Origin: Rhodospirillales bacterium
Lineage (GTDB): Bacteria; Pseudomonadota; Alphaproteobacteria; Rhodospirillales; Defluviicoccaceae
Direction: 5' to 3'
Assembly (NCBI GenBank): GCA_016793925.1
Contig: JAEULH010000041.1
Span: 1 to 64,000 of the forward strand
Length of the DNA stretch: 64,000 nt
A model generated the notes under the pieces. It was not told where the DNA came from. It worked only from the letters and a program-made list of their open reading frames with translations, and did no database searches. Below, piece by piece: positions 24,425 through 32,696 of this stretch (position 1 is the first letter of the stretch; each line of letters begins with the position of its first letter). Made by a program: the position numbers and the translations under genes.

Positions 24425-27346
24425 ATGACGGCGCCCCGCTTCAGTATCGGCATCGACCTCGGGACCACGAACTCGGTCCTCGCCTACGCGCCGTTGGGAG
24501 ACGCGCCGCCGGCCGACGGATCGGGGGAAGACGGGGCGCCGGTCGCGGTCCTGGCGATTGCGCAATGGGCAACAGCCACGACCCTGGTCGAGCAGCCGGT
24601 CCTGCCCTCCTTTCTCTACCTGCCCGAAGACGACATCGCGGCGCAGATCCTTGGCGAGGCGCTCAGGGAGGGCGACTGGATTATCGGCCATTTCGCGCGG
24701 ACGAAGGCGCAGGAAGCGCCCGGCCGCGTTGCCCACTCGGCGAAGTCATGGCTGTGCCACCACGGCGCCGATCGGGAGGCGGCGTTCCTGCCCTGGGGCT
24801 CCACCGACATCGCGGCGGCGAGGAAGATCTCGCCGGTGCGCGCGTCCGCCCTGATCCTGAACTACCTGCGCGCCGCGTGGAACGACCGTTTCGCCGGACG
24901 CGGGAGCGACTGGGCGTTCGACGCCCAGGAGATCACCATCACCGTGCCGGCCTCCTTCGACGCGGCGGCCCAGCGGCTTTGTCTGACCGCCGCGGAGCAG
25001 GCCGGCTACCCGGAAACGGTTCGCCTGCTCGAAGAGCCGCAGGCCGCATTCTACACGTGGCTCGCCCGTCACGGCGGCGAGGACAACGCCTGGCAAGCAT
25101 TGGCGCAGGCCCTCGAGGCGCCGCCGCCTCGTACGGCCGTGGCTGCCGGAGCGCCGGAGCCGGATGGCGGGGCAGCACCGCCGTCGCTGCGCCATGTCCT
25201 GGTCGTCGATATCGGCGGCGGCACGTCGGACTTCAGCCTGTTCGCCGTGGACGGCGAAAGCCGCGTGCGCCGCATCGCTGTCAGCGAGCATATCCTTCTT
25301 GGCGGAGACAACATCGACCTCGCTCTCGCCCACGCCCTCGAAGCGCAGCTCGGCGGCGGCGAAGCCCGGCTCGGCGGCGCCCAGTGGGACTTCCTTGTCG
25401 CCCGCTGCCGCGATCTCAAGGAACAGGCGCTGGCGCAGCCCGGCGCGGCGGATACGGTTCTGCAGGTGGCCGTTCCCGGGCTCGGCTCGAGGCTGATCGC
25501 CGGCGCCCGCACCGCCGAGATCACCCGCGGCGAGGTCGACCGCATCATCCTCGATGGCTTCTTCCCGCCCTGCGCCGCCGATGCCGCACCCCGGCGCGTC
25601 GCCGCGGCGCTGAAGGAGTGGGGGCTCCCCTACGCCAGCGACAGCGCGATCACCCGCCACCTCGCCCGGTTTCTGCACGGCCGACCCGCCGTCGATGCGG
25701 TCCTGTTCAACGGCGGCGCACTCTACCCGGAAGCACTGCGCCGGCGGCTGAGCGAGCAGATCGGCCGCTGGCAGGGCCGGTCGGCAGTCCCGGTTCTGGC
25801 GAACGATGAACCCGATCTCGCCGTCGCCCGCGGCGCTGCGCGCTTCGGCAGCCTGGTCCACAGCGGCAGAGGGCGGATCGCGGCCGATGCCGCGCGGGCC
25901 ATCTTTCTCGAGGCGCAAGCCAGGGCGACGGACGACGGAGACGCGGCACGGACCGCGGCGAAGGGCCAGAGGCTGGTCTGCGTCCTGCCGCGCGGCGCCA
26001 AAGCGGAGGAGATGTTCGCAATCGGCAACCTCGCTTTGGAATTGCGCATCAATCGGCCGGTGCGCTTCCAGGCCTACGCCTCGACCCGGCATGGCGGCGC
26101 GCGCGCCGGCGATCTCATTGCCGCCGGCGAATCCGATCTCCAGGCGCTGCCGCCGCTCGAGACCACGGCCCGCGTCGAGCACCCGCCGGCGGGGCGCCGG
26201 ACCATCGCCGTGACGCTCGAAGCGAAGCTGAGCGAGCTCGGTCTGCTGCAGATCGCCTGCCGCAGCGCCGATCCCGACCTTCTTGCGACCTGGCCGCTCG
26301 ATTTCAATCTTCGCGGCCTCCCGACGGACGTCGCCCGCAGTGGAACGGACCCGGACGACGCCTCGGCGCCGGTCCGGGTCGCGCCCAATGCACCGGCAGC
26401 CGCGCTCGCGGCCGCGGGCGCGGTGATCGAGCGACGATTTGCGCAACCGGCGGCCGGTCGTGAAGGGACGGGGCGCGACAAGGTCACTGCGCAGCGCCTG
26501 CTGAGCGCCCTGGAGAAGACCCTCGGCATCGCCAAGAGCGAGTGGAACTGGGTTCTCGTTCGCAGCCTCTGGCCGAGCCTCGAGGCCTGCGCCGATGGGC
26601 GCCGAAGATCGCCCGAGCACGAGGAAACGTGGCTTGCCATGGCCGGGTTTCTGCTCCGGCCCGGCTTCGGAGCCGCGGCCGACGAGGCCCGTATCGACGG
26701 CCTGTGGCGGATCCTCGGCGACGGCCCGGGCGCCGCCGGCAAGCGGGTCAAGCTGCAGGCCTACATCCTTTGGCGACGCGTCGCGGGCGGGTTGTCGCGT
26801 GCGCGTCAGGAAGCGGTGCTGGCCGGCGAGATGAACAGAATCCGCCGCCAGGACAACCTGCCGCCGGAGCTCGTCCGCATGACCGGCGCCTTCGAGCGGC
26901 TGGAGCCGGCGATCAAGGCCGAACTGAGCGAGCGATACATCGAACGGGCGGCGGCGCTGGCGCGCGCGGGTGGGCACAGCGCCCCGTTCCTCGCTGCGCT
27001 CGGCATGCTGCTCAATCGGGCGCCGTTCTACGCCGGGCCCGAAGACGTGACCGACCCGGAGCTGGTGGAACAGGCGTACGAGGCCTTCGCCGGCCTCGAC
27101 TGGGCCGACCCGGAACTCGCCGAGATGTCGACGTTGTTCCTGCGCGCGGCGCGAGTGGTCGGCAACCGAAGCCTCGACGTTCGGTCTTCGCTGCGCGGCA
27201 AGATTGCAGGGCGGCTGGAGAAACTGGGAATCCCTCCGGCCCGCACCGCGCGGCTTCGCTCGCACATGCCCATTGCCGCCGTCGAGCGCGCGGGCCTGTT
27301 CGGTGAAGCCCTGCCCGTCGGCCTGATCCTGCGGGACGCGGAGTAG
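24425..27346 (+). CDS. Large Hsp70 family protein with C-terminal DUF3731-like extension
   Basis: 973 aa. ATPase domain: GIDLGTTNSVLAYAP, LEEPQAAFYTWLA, VVDIGGGTSDFSLFAV and VLFNGGALYPEALRRRL. A 60-residue Ala/Pro-rich insertion precedes the phosphate 2 loop. A beta-rich domain follows (about 530-640), then about 310 residues of helices (TLGIAKSEWNWVLVRSLWPSL, KLQAYILWRRVAGGLSR and others) that match the DUF3731 region found only in such Hsp70 proteins. It is over 300 residues longer than DnaK. It is 83 bp downstream of the shorter Hsp70 gene, so the two probably act together. Confidence 0.85.
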   Translation: MTAPRFSIGIDLGTTNSVLAYAPLGDAPPADGSGEDGAPVAVLAIAQWATATTLVEQPVLPSFLYLPEDDIAAQILGEALREGDWIIGHFARTKAQEAPGRVAHSAKSWLCHHGADREAAFLPWGSTDIAAARKISPVRASALILNYLRAAWNDRFAGRGSDWAFDAQEITITVPASFDAAAQRLCLTAAEQAGYPETVRLLEEPQAAFYTWLARHGGEDNAWQALAQALEAPPPRTAVAAGAPEPDGGAAPPSLRHVLVVDIGGGTSDFSLFAVDGESRVRRIAVSEHILLGGDNIDLALAHALEAQLGGGEARLGGAQWDFLVARCRDLKEQALAQPGAADTVLQVAVPGLGSRLIAGARTAEITRGEVDRIILDGFFPPCAADAAPRRVAAALKEWGLPYASDSAITRHLARFLHGRPAVDAVLFNGGALYPEALRRRLSEQIGRWQGRSAVPVLANDEPDLAVARGAARFGSLVHSGRGRIAADAARAIFLEAQARATDDGDAARTAAKGQRLVCVLPRGAKAEEMFAIGNLALELRINRPVRFQAYASTRHGGARAGDLIAAGESDLQALPPLETTARVEHPPAGRRTIAVTLEAKLSELGLLQIACRSADPDLLATWPLDFNLRGLPTDVARSGTDPDDASAPVRVAPNAPAAALAAAGAVIERRFAQPAAGREGTGRDKVTAQRLLSALEKTLGIAKSEWNWVLVRSLWPSLEACADGRRRSPEHEETWLAMAGFLLRPGFGAAADEARIDGLWRILGDGPGAAGKRVKLQAYILWRRVAGGLSRARQEAVLAGEMNRIRRQDNLPPELVRMTGAFERLEPAIKAELSERYIERAAALARAGGHSAPFLAALGMLLNRAPFYAGPEDVTDPELVEQAYEAFAGLDWADPELAEMSTLFLRAARVVGNRSLDVRSSLRGKIAGRLEKLGIPPARTARLRSHMPIAAVERAGLFGEALPVGLILRDAE

Positions 27347-27421
27347 GCCCAGCCTGCGCTTACGACGCCACGCGCTGGGCCCGGACGGACAAACGGATCT
27401 TCGCCTTCAACGATTTCGTTG
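27346..27421. terminator. Two hairpins between convergent genes
   Basis: GGCCCAGC / GCTGGGCC (27346-27381, 20-nt loop) and CAACGA-TT-TCGTTG (27408-27421) fill most of the 90-bp gap between the convergent Hsp70 and hexose-transferase genes. Neither has a T-run. The second is symmetrical and could act on transcripts from both strands. Confidence 0.45.
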
Positions 27422-27436
27422 TGAAAGCGCGCTGAT

Positions 27437-28954
27437 CTAATAGGCGTTCTTGCTGGTCCAGCCGATGAAGGCAGTCATCACCAGGATCTTGAAGTCGAAC
27501 CACAGCGACCAGTTCTCGATGTAGTAGACGTCGTGCTCGAAGCGCAGGCGCATCTTGTCCAGCGTGTCGGTCTCGCCGCGGAAGCCGCTGACTTGCGCCC
27601 AACCGGTAATGCCCGGCTTGACCTTGTGTCGCCAGTGGTAGTCGCCGATGAGGACAGCGTACTTCTTGTTGTGCTCCACCGCATGCGGCCGAGGACCGAT
27701 CAGGGACATCTCGCCGCGGATGACATTGAAGAGCTGCGGCAACTCATCCAGGCTGGTGCGTCTGAGAATGCGCCCCACCCGCGTGACCCGCGGATCGTCG
27801 CGCGTCGCCTGCGGAACGTCGGCTTCCGGCGGGCGATTGTGGTACATCGACCGGAATTTGTAGACGACGATCACCTCGTTGTTGAAGCCGTAACGCTTCT
27901 GCCGAAACAGCACCGGTCCGGGACTGTCGATCCGGATGGCGATGGTGATCAGCAACATCAGCGGCGACAGCATCAGCAGGGCGATGGTGCTGATGATCCG
28001 GTCCTCGACCTGCTTGACGATACCGTTCCATCCGGTCAGCGGCGCCGACGCGATCTCAAGGACCGACATCCCGGCGAGCTGCTGCTCGCGGTGCTGCTGG
28101 AAGTGGTAGCCGATCAGGTCCGAGCCGAGATAGATGTGCACGGGCAGCGCCCGCAGCTTGCTGATGATATCGATGAGCCGCCCGTCCGCGCTCCACGGCA
28201 GGGTGATAACGACATCCTGGATGCGCCCCTGGCGCACGTACGTGACCAGGTCATCGAGGTTGCCCAGGACGGGGAAGCCGTCGATCTCGTCGGTGATGCG
28301 GGTCCGCCGATCATCGAAAATGCCGATGATGCGCTTCCACGGCGCGTGTTCCCGGCGCAGCCGCTCGACCAGGTGTTTCGCCTGGCCGCTGGCCCCGACG
28401 ATGGCGATGTTGCGCACCATCGTTCCGGTTCGCGCCAGCCGGCCGATGTAGAGCCTCGCCAATCCGCGAAAGCCGAAAATGAGGACCGTCGAGCCGACGA
28501 AGGTGGCCAGAAACCAGGCGCTGCGATACTGATTCGATATTTTGAGCACGACCGCCAGCACGAAGACGACCAGGGCGCTCAGCAGGACCATCTGCCGCAT
28601 GCGCGTGGGCCAGGCGACCAGCGTGTTGAAGTCGTACAATCCGGCGTAGTGGAAAAAACTGACGGTGAGGACGATACTGACCGCGATCACGTTCAGGTAG
28701 ACCTGCAACGAGGTCGAACCCCAACCGATCAGAAAATGATAGGCGACGAGGCCGGCGGCGGCGATGGCGAGCGCGTCGACGAGCCGAAGCATGCCGGACA
28801 CAACGCTCTCGGACACCGAAAAACGACGCTTGGCGGCCGGCGCATCGCTCTCTTTTTCGTCTTCGAGCGGCGGCTGAACGAACGTTTCTATGGGATGAAC
28901 TCGCTCTTCAGAGGTTTCAGAGAGCTCTCGCAGCGCCGTGTCTGCATTCGGCAT
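27437..28954 (-). CDS. Undecaprenyl-phosphate hexose-1-phosphate transferase (WcaJ/polyprenol GT type)
   Basis: 505 aa from the ATG at 28954; an upstream frame to 29050 is not protein-like. Five membrane segments: four at the N-terminus (about 55-165), then a CoA-binding-like Rossmann domain (NIAIVGASGQAKHLVERL), one more segment, and the C-terminal catalytic bacterial sugar-transferase domain (VLFRQKRYGFNNEVIVVYKFR, RRTSLDELPQLFNVIRGEMSLIGPRP, KPGITGWAQVSGFRGETDT, shown in part). These enzymes put the first sugar phosphate on the lipid carrier at the inner membrane to begin polysaccharide repeat units. It diverges from the eight-gene sugar cluster and probably starts that glycan. Which sugar (Glc, Gal) cannot be told. 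Confidence 0.9.
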   Translation of the reverse strand: MPNADTALRELSETSEERVHPIETFVQPPLEDEKESDAPAAKRRFSVSESVVSGMLRLVDALAIAAAGLVAYHFLIGWGSTSLQVYLNVIAVSIVLTVSFFHYAGLYDFNTLVAWPTRMRQMVLLSALVVFVLAVVLKISNQYRSAWFLATFVGSTVLIFGFRGLARLYIGRLARTGTMVRNIAIVGASGQAKHLVERLRREHAPWKRIIGIFDDRRTRITDEIDGFPVLGNLDDLVTYVRQGRIQDVVITLPWSADGRLIDIISKLRALPVHIYLGSDLIGYHFQQHREQQLAGMSVLEIASAPLTGWNGIVKQVEDRIISTIALLMLSPLMLLITIAIRIDSPGPVLFRQKRYGFNNEVIVVYKFRSMYHNRPPEADVPQATRDDPRVTRVGRILRRTSLDELPQLFNVIRGEMSLIGPRPHAVEHNKKYAVLIGDYHWRHKVKPGITGWAQVSGFRGETDTLDKMRLRFEHDVYYIENWSLWFDFKILVMTAFIGWTSKNAY

Positions 28955-29428
28955 GATCCGTAATCCCGGATGTGCTGCGGGAGATTCCCGTAAGGCGCGC
29001 ATCCTTGTAACACAAATACACGCGCCAAGCCAGCAGCGCGTGGACAACACCGATCGCTCAGGGCGGCGTCACTTGAAAATGGCCGTCGAGGCATCGGCGC
29101 GGATGGCCACAATCACCCCCACCGGCGCAATTCCTTCACGCGATGACAGCGAAATTCGGGCAACCCGATCCCGGGTATCCATTCGTACCGACATCGCCGA
29201 CAGGATTCAATTTTTAACCGCGCCACGACTGCGCCGCGGTTGCGCGCCGCCCCTGGCGTGCTCGTTTGGCAACACCGTACGCCGAATTTGGCGCAACAGG
29301 GGCCAGTTCGGAAGCGCGGCCAAGAATCACCGGTCCGGAGGGAAGGGCTCCGCGGAGGAACGGCTCCGCCGCGGTACGGGCCCCCGCAAGGAGAAGCCAT
29401 CGACGTGCGGCCCGGCAAAACTTTTGTC
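28955..29428. other. Divergent intergenic region of the glycan locus
   Basis: No supported gene. It contains one AT-rich stretch (CAATTTTTAA near 29207) within otherwise GC-rich DNA. The EcfG-like promoter of the + strand operon lies at its right end. No clear promoter for the minus-strand hexose transferase was found. Confidence 0.4.
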
Positions 29429-29454
29429 GGAACCTTCGTCTTCAGGTCGTCGTT
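29429..29454 (+). promoter_or_regulatory. EcfG (general stress sigma factor) type promoter
   Basis: GGAAC (29429-29433), 17 bp, then CGTT (29451-29454): an exact match to the alphaproteobacterial EcfG/SigT consensus GGAAC-N16/17-CGTT. Transcription would start near 29461, leaving a leader of about 25 nt with AGAGGG before the GTG start at 29485. Distance and order suit a real promoter. Other GGAAC sites I checked in intergenic regions lack CGTT at the right distance. Confidence 0.6.
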
Positions 29455-29484
29455 AGTTGCCGGGAGCAAGAAGAGGGTGTCCGC

Positions 29485-30603
29485 GTGCATGTGCTGATAA
29501 CCGGCGGTGCCGGCTTCATCGGATCCCACGTTTGCGACGAGCTTCTGGGTCGCGGCCGTCGCGTGCGGGTGCTCGATAACCTCGACGAGCAGGTCCATGA
29601 GCAGAGCGGGCGACCGGCGTATCTCGCCGCTGACGCCGAACTCGTCGTCGGCGACGTGCGCGATCGCGGCTCGGTGGAAGCGGCGCTGCGCGGGATCGAC
29701 GCCGTCATCCATCTGGCCGCCTGCGTCGGCGTCGGCCAGAGCATGTACGAGATCGGCCGCTACACGGGGGTGAACGACTACGGGACCGCGGTCCTGCTCC
29801 AGGCGTTAAGCGAGCGCTCGGCCGCTTCGCCGCTGGCCCGACTCGTCGTCGCGTCGTCCATGAGCATCTACGGCGAAGGCCTCATGATCGACGACGAGGG
29901 ACGGGTTCACGATCAGGTCGAACGCAGCGGTGAACAGCTCCGTCGCGGCCGGTGGGAGATCGAAGGCCCGAGCGGCGCCCCGCTCCGGCCGCTGCCGACG
30001 CCGGAGAGCAAGCGACCGGCCCTCAACTCGGTCTACGCGCTCGGCAAGTACGCGCAGGAGCGGATGTGCCTCGTTGTCGGAAGGGCGTACGGAGTCGAGA
30101 CCGTGGCTCTTCGCCTCTTCAACGTCTACGGCACCCGCCAGGCCCTGTCGAACCCCTACACCGGGGTTCTGGCCATCTTCGCCTCGCGCCTTCTCAACGG
30201 CAAGCCGCCGCGCATCTTCGAAGACGGCCTGCAGCGGCGCGATTTCGTCCACGTCCGCGATGTCGCCCGCGCCTTCCGCCTCGCGCTGGAGGCCGAGGCC
30301 GCCGTCGGGCATGCCGTCAACATCGCCAGCGGCGAGAGCGTGACCATCCGCGCCGTCGGCGAACGTCTGGCCGCGGCCCTGGGCGTCACGGTCGAACCGA
30401 TAACGACCGGCCGCTACAGGGTCGGCGACATCCGCCACTGCTTTGCCGACCCATCGCTGGCCCGGCGGGCGCTCAACTTCGAAGCGGAAGTCGCGGCGAC
30501 CGACGGCTTTGCCGAACTCGTCGCCTGGCTCGCCAGCGAAGCCGCGGTGGACCGTGTCGAGGCAGCGCAGGACGAACTCCTTCGTCGGGGGCTGGTGGCA
30601 TGA
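29485..30603 (+). CDS. NAD-dependent sugar epimerase/dehydratase (extended SDR)
   Basis: 372 aa from a GTG at 29485 with AGAGGG upstream; this places the Rossmann motif [13 protein letters not shown] at residues 3-15 as usual. Catalytic Tyr184 and Lys188 lie in SVYALGKYAQE. LRLFNVYGTRQALSNPYTGV and RRDFVHVRDVARA complete the signature. It acts on nucleotide sugars (epimerisation or dehydration, UDP-glucose/GDP-mannose class). It has a 25-residue insertion after the GxxIYGEG region. It is the first gene of the cluster, directly behind the stress-type promoter, and overlaps the next gene by ATGA. The exact substrate is not known. Confidence 0.9.
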   Translation: MHVLITGGAGFIGSHVCDELLGRGRRVRVLDNLDEQVHEQSGRPAYLAADAELVVGDVRDRGSVEAALRGIDAVIHLAACVGVGQSMYEIGRYTGVNDYGTAVLLQALSERSAASPLARLVVASSMSIYGEGLMIDDEGRVHDQVERSGEQLRRGRWEIEGPSGAPLRPLPTPESKRPALNSVYALGKYAQERMCLVVGRAYGVETVALRLFNVYGTRQALSNPYTGVLAIFASRLLNGKPPRIFEDGLQRRDFVHVRDVARAFRLALEAEAAVGHAVNIASGESVTIRAVGERLAAALGVTVEPITTGRYRVGDIRHCFADPSLARRALNFEAEVAATDGFAELVAWLASEAAVDRVEAAQDELLRRGLVA

Positions 30604-32696
30604 GGCCGACGCCGACGCCGGCTCCGAGCCCAACGCCAAGCCGCGACGAGGGTGCCATCCTGGCCGCGGCGTACGGCCGCGTCGGCGTCGTCGAATGGTT
30701 CAGGCCCGGCGAACACGAGCGTGTCGAGAAGGTTCTGGATGGGCTTTCCACTATCGGCGTCCGGCGCCTGCGCATCGGCGTCTCGTGGGCCGACTTTCAT
30801 CGCGACGATGGCGCCTCGTGGTACGACTGGCTGCTGCCACGCCTCGCCCGCGAGATCGAGGTGCTGCCGTGCTTCACCTACACGCCGCCGTCGCTCGGGG
30901 TCGAAAGCAAGTCATCCTCGCCGCCGCGCGATTCCAAGGCCTACGCCGACTTTCTCGACGTGATCGTCGCCCGTCACGGACGCGGCTTCGACTGGGTCGA
31001 GCTGTGGAACGAGCCCAACAATCTGAACAACTGGGACTGGCAGCTCGATTCCGAATGGCGGGCCTACTCCGTCATGATCGGCGGCGCCGCCTACTGGCTG
31101 CGGACGCTGGGCAAGAAGACGGTGCTCGGCGGCACCTGCCCCACCGACCCGAACTGGCTTCGCCTGATGTGCCGGCGCGGCGTGATGGACCACATCGACG
31201 CCGTCGCCGTTCATGGCTTTCCCGGGACCTGGGACGCGGCCTGGCCCGGCGGGAACGCCGCCCTCGCCGCGGCCCGCGATGTCGTCGGCGCGGAAGGCTA
31301 CCGGCCGCAGTTCTGGATCACGGAGGCCGGCTTTTCGACCTGGCGTCATGACGAAGGCGAGCAACTCCGCCAGTTCCTCGCCGCCCTGGGCTCGGAGGCG
31401 GAGCGCGTCTACTGGTACGCGTACCAGGATCTCGACCCCGCGCTCGAAAGCGAGGAAGGCTTTCACTTCGACGAGCGGCACTACCACCTCGGCATGGTCC
31501 GCGCCGACGGGAGCGGCAAGCTCCTTCACCGCGCCCTGGCCCGCGGCGGAGTGGAAGCGGCCGCCGATATTGTCGGCTCGATGGCGGCGCCGCACGTGCG
31601 CCGGGAGCGACCGTCCGTTCTCGTCACCGGCGGCGCCGGCTTCATCGGCGCCAACATCGCCGACCGGCTCGCCGGCAGCGGCGAAAACGTCATCATTTTC
31701 GACGCGCTCGCTCGCGATCACGTCGAGGAGAACGTCGCGTGGCTATCGAAGCGCCATGGCCCCCGGGTGAGCTTTGTCTGCGGCGACGTTCGCGACCCCC
31801 ATGCGGTCACAGACGTCGTGTGCCGGGCGAAGCAGGTCTTTCACCTCGCGGCCCAGGTTGCGGTCACGACCAGCCTCCTCGACCCGCGCAGGGATTTCGA
31901 GATCAACGCCGGCGGGACGCTCAACGTGCTGGAGGCGATCCGCCGGCGCCCGACGCCGCCGCCACTGGTGTTCGCGTCGACGAACAAGGTTTACGGCCGC
32001 CTCGATACGATCGCGGAGCTGCGAGCCGAGGCGCTGCGCACCACGGCCGGCGCCCGTTTCGCAGACGGCTTCGACGAGACGCTGCCCCTCGATTTCTACA
32101 GCCCGTACGGTTGCTCAAAGGGTGCGTCCGACCAGTACGTCCTCGACTACGCCCGCATCTACGGGTTGCCGGCCGCGGTGCTGCGGATGAGCTGCATCTA
32201 CGGCCCGCGGCAGTTCGGGACGGAGGACCAGGGCTGGGTCGCCCACTTCCTGCGTTCCGCCATTGCCGACAAGGTCATCACCATCTACGGCGACGGCCGC
32301 CAGGTCCGTGACATCCTCTATGTCGACAACGTCGTCGACGCCTTCCTGCTGGCGCAGAAGCGGATGGCGCTCGTGCGCGGGCAGGCATTCAATATCGGCG
32401 GCGGTCCCGCAAACACCGTCAGCCTGCTCGAACTGGTCCAACTGATCGAGCGCATCACAGGGACGCGGCCGAAAACCGCCTTCGCACCACCGCGTCCGGG
32501 CGATCAACGGCTCTACGTATCCGACATCGGCAGGTTCGCCGCCGCGACCGGCTGGTCGCCGCGGACCGGCGTCGCAACCGGCGTGCGCCGGCTGCTGGAC
32601 TGGCTGGAGAATCGCTTCGGCGGGGAGCCTGCCGCCGCAGGCAATGACATCGCCGCCGTAGTCGTCGGCGTCGCCGCGCAGGGAGGCCGGTCGTGA
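30600..32696 (+). CDS. Fusion of a clan-A glycoside hydrolase domain and an NAD-dependent sugar epimerase
   Basis: 698 aa, starting at an ATG that overlaps the preceding stop (ATGA). Residues about 15-325 look like a (beta/alpha)8 clan-A glycosidase of the GH39/xylosidase-like type, with acid/base Glu138 in WVELWNEPNN and nucleophile Glu242 in FWITEAGFST. From about 340 a complete extended-SDR epimerase follows: [12 protein letters not shown] (342-353), YSPYGCSKGASDQY with the YxxxK pair, RMSCIYGPRQFG and GDGRQVRDILYVDNV, resembling CDP-paratose 2-epimerases. No signal peptide, so both halves work in the cytoplasm. The hydrolase half may act on a sugar-nucleotide-linked or lipid-linked glycan, or be a non-hydrolytic sugar-binding domain. 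The reading frame is open and in normal codon use throughout, so a sequencing fusion is unlikely. Confidence 0.85.
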   Translation: MRPTPTPAPSPTPSRDEGAILAAAYGRVGVVEWFRPGEHERVEKVLDGLSTIGVRRLRIGVSWADFHRDDGASWYDWLLPRLAREIEVLPCFTYTPPSLGVESKSSSPPRDSKAYADFLDVIVARHGRGFDWVELWNEPNNLNNWDWQLDSEWRAYSVMIGGAAYWLRTLGKKTVLGGTCPTDPNWLRLMCRRGVMDHIDAVAVHGFPGTWDAAWPGGNAALAAARDVVGAEGYRPQFWITEAGFSTWRHDEGEQLRQFLAALGSEAERVYWYAYQDLDPALESEEGFHFDERHYHLGMVRADGSGKLLHRALARGGVEAAADIVGSMAAPHVRRERPSVLVTGGAGFIGANIADRLAGSGENVIIFDALARDHVEENVAWLSKRHGPRVSFVCGDVRDPHAVTDVVCRAKQVFHLAAQVAVTTSLLDPRRDFEINAGGTLNVLEAIRRRPTPPPLVFASTNKVYGRLDTIAELRAEALRTTAGARFADGFDETLPLDFYSPYGCSKGASDQYVLDYARIYGLPAAVLRMSCIYGPRQFGTEDQGWVAHFLRSAIADKVITIYGDGRQVRDILYVDNVVDAFLLAQKRMALVRGQAFNIGGGPANTVSLLELVQLIERITGTRPKTAFAPPRPGDQRLYVSDIGRFAAATGWSPRTGVATGVRRLLDWLENRFGGEPAAAGNDIAAVVVGVAAQGGRS

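Noticed and set aside
21708..27265. Two open frames of over 800 codons on the minus strand opposite the Hsp70 genes
   Set aside because: Low-complexity shadow products; the + strand genes have intact Hsp70 motifs throughout.
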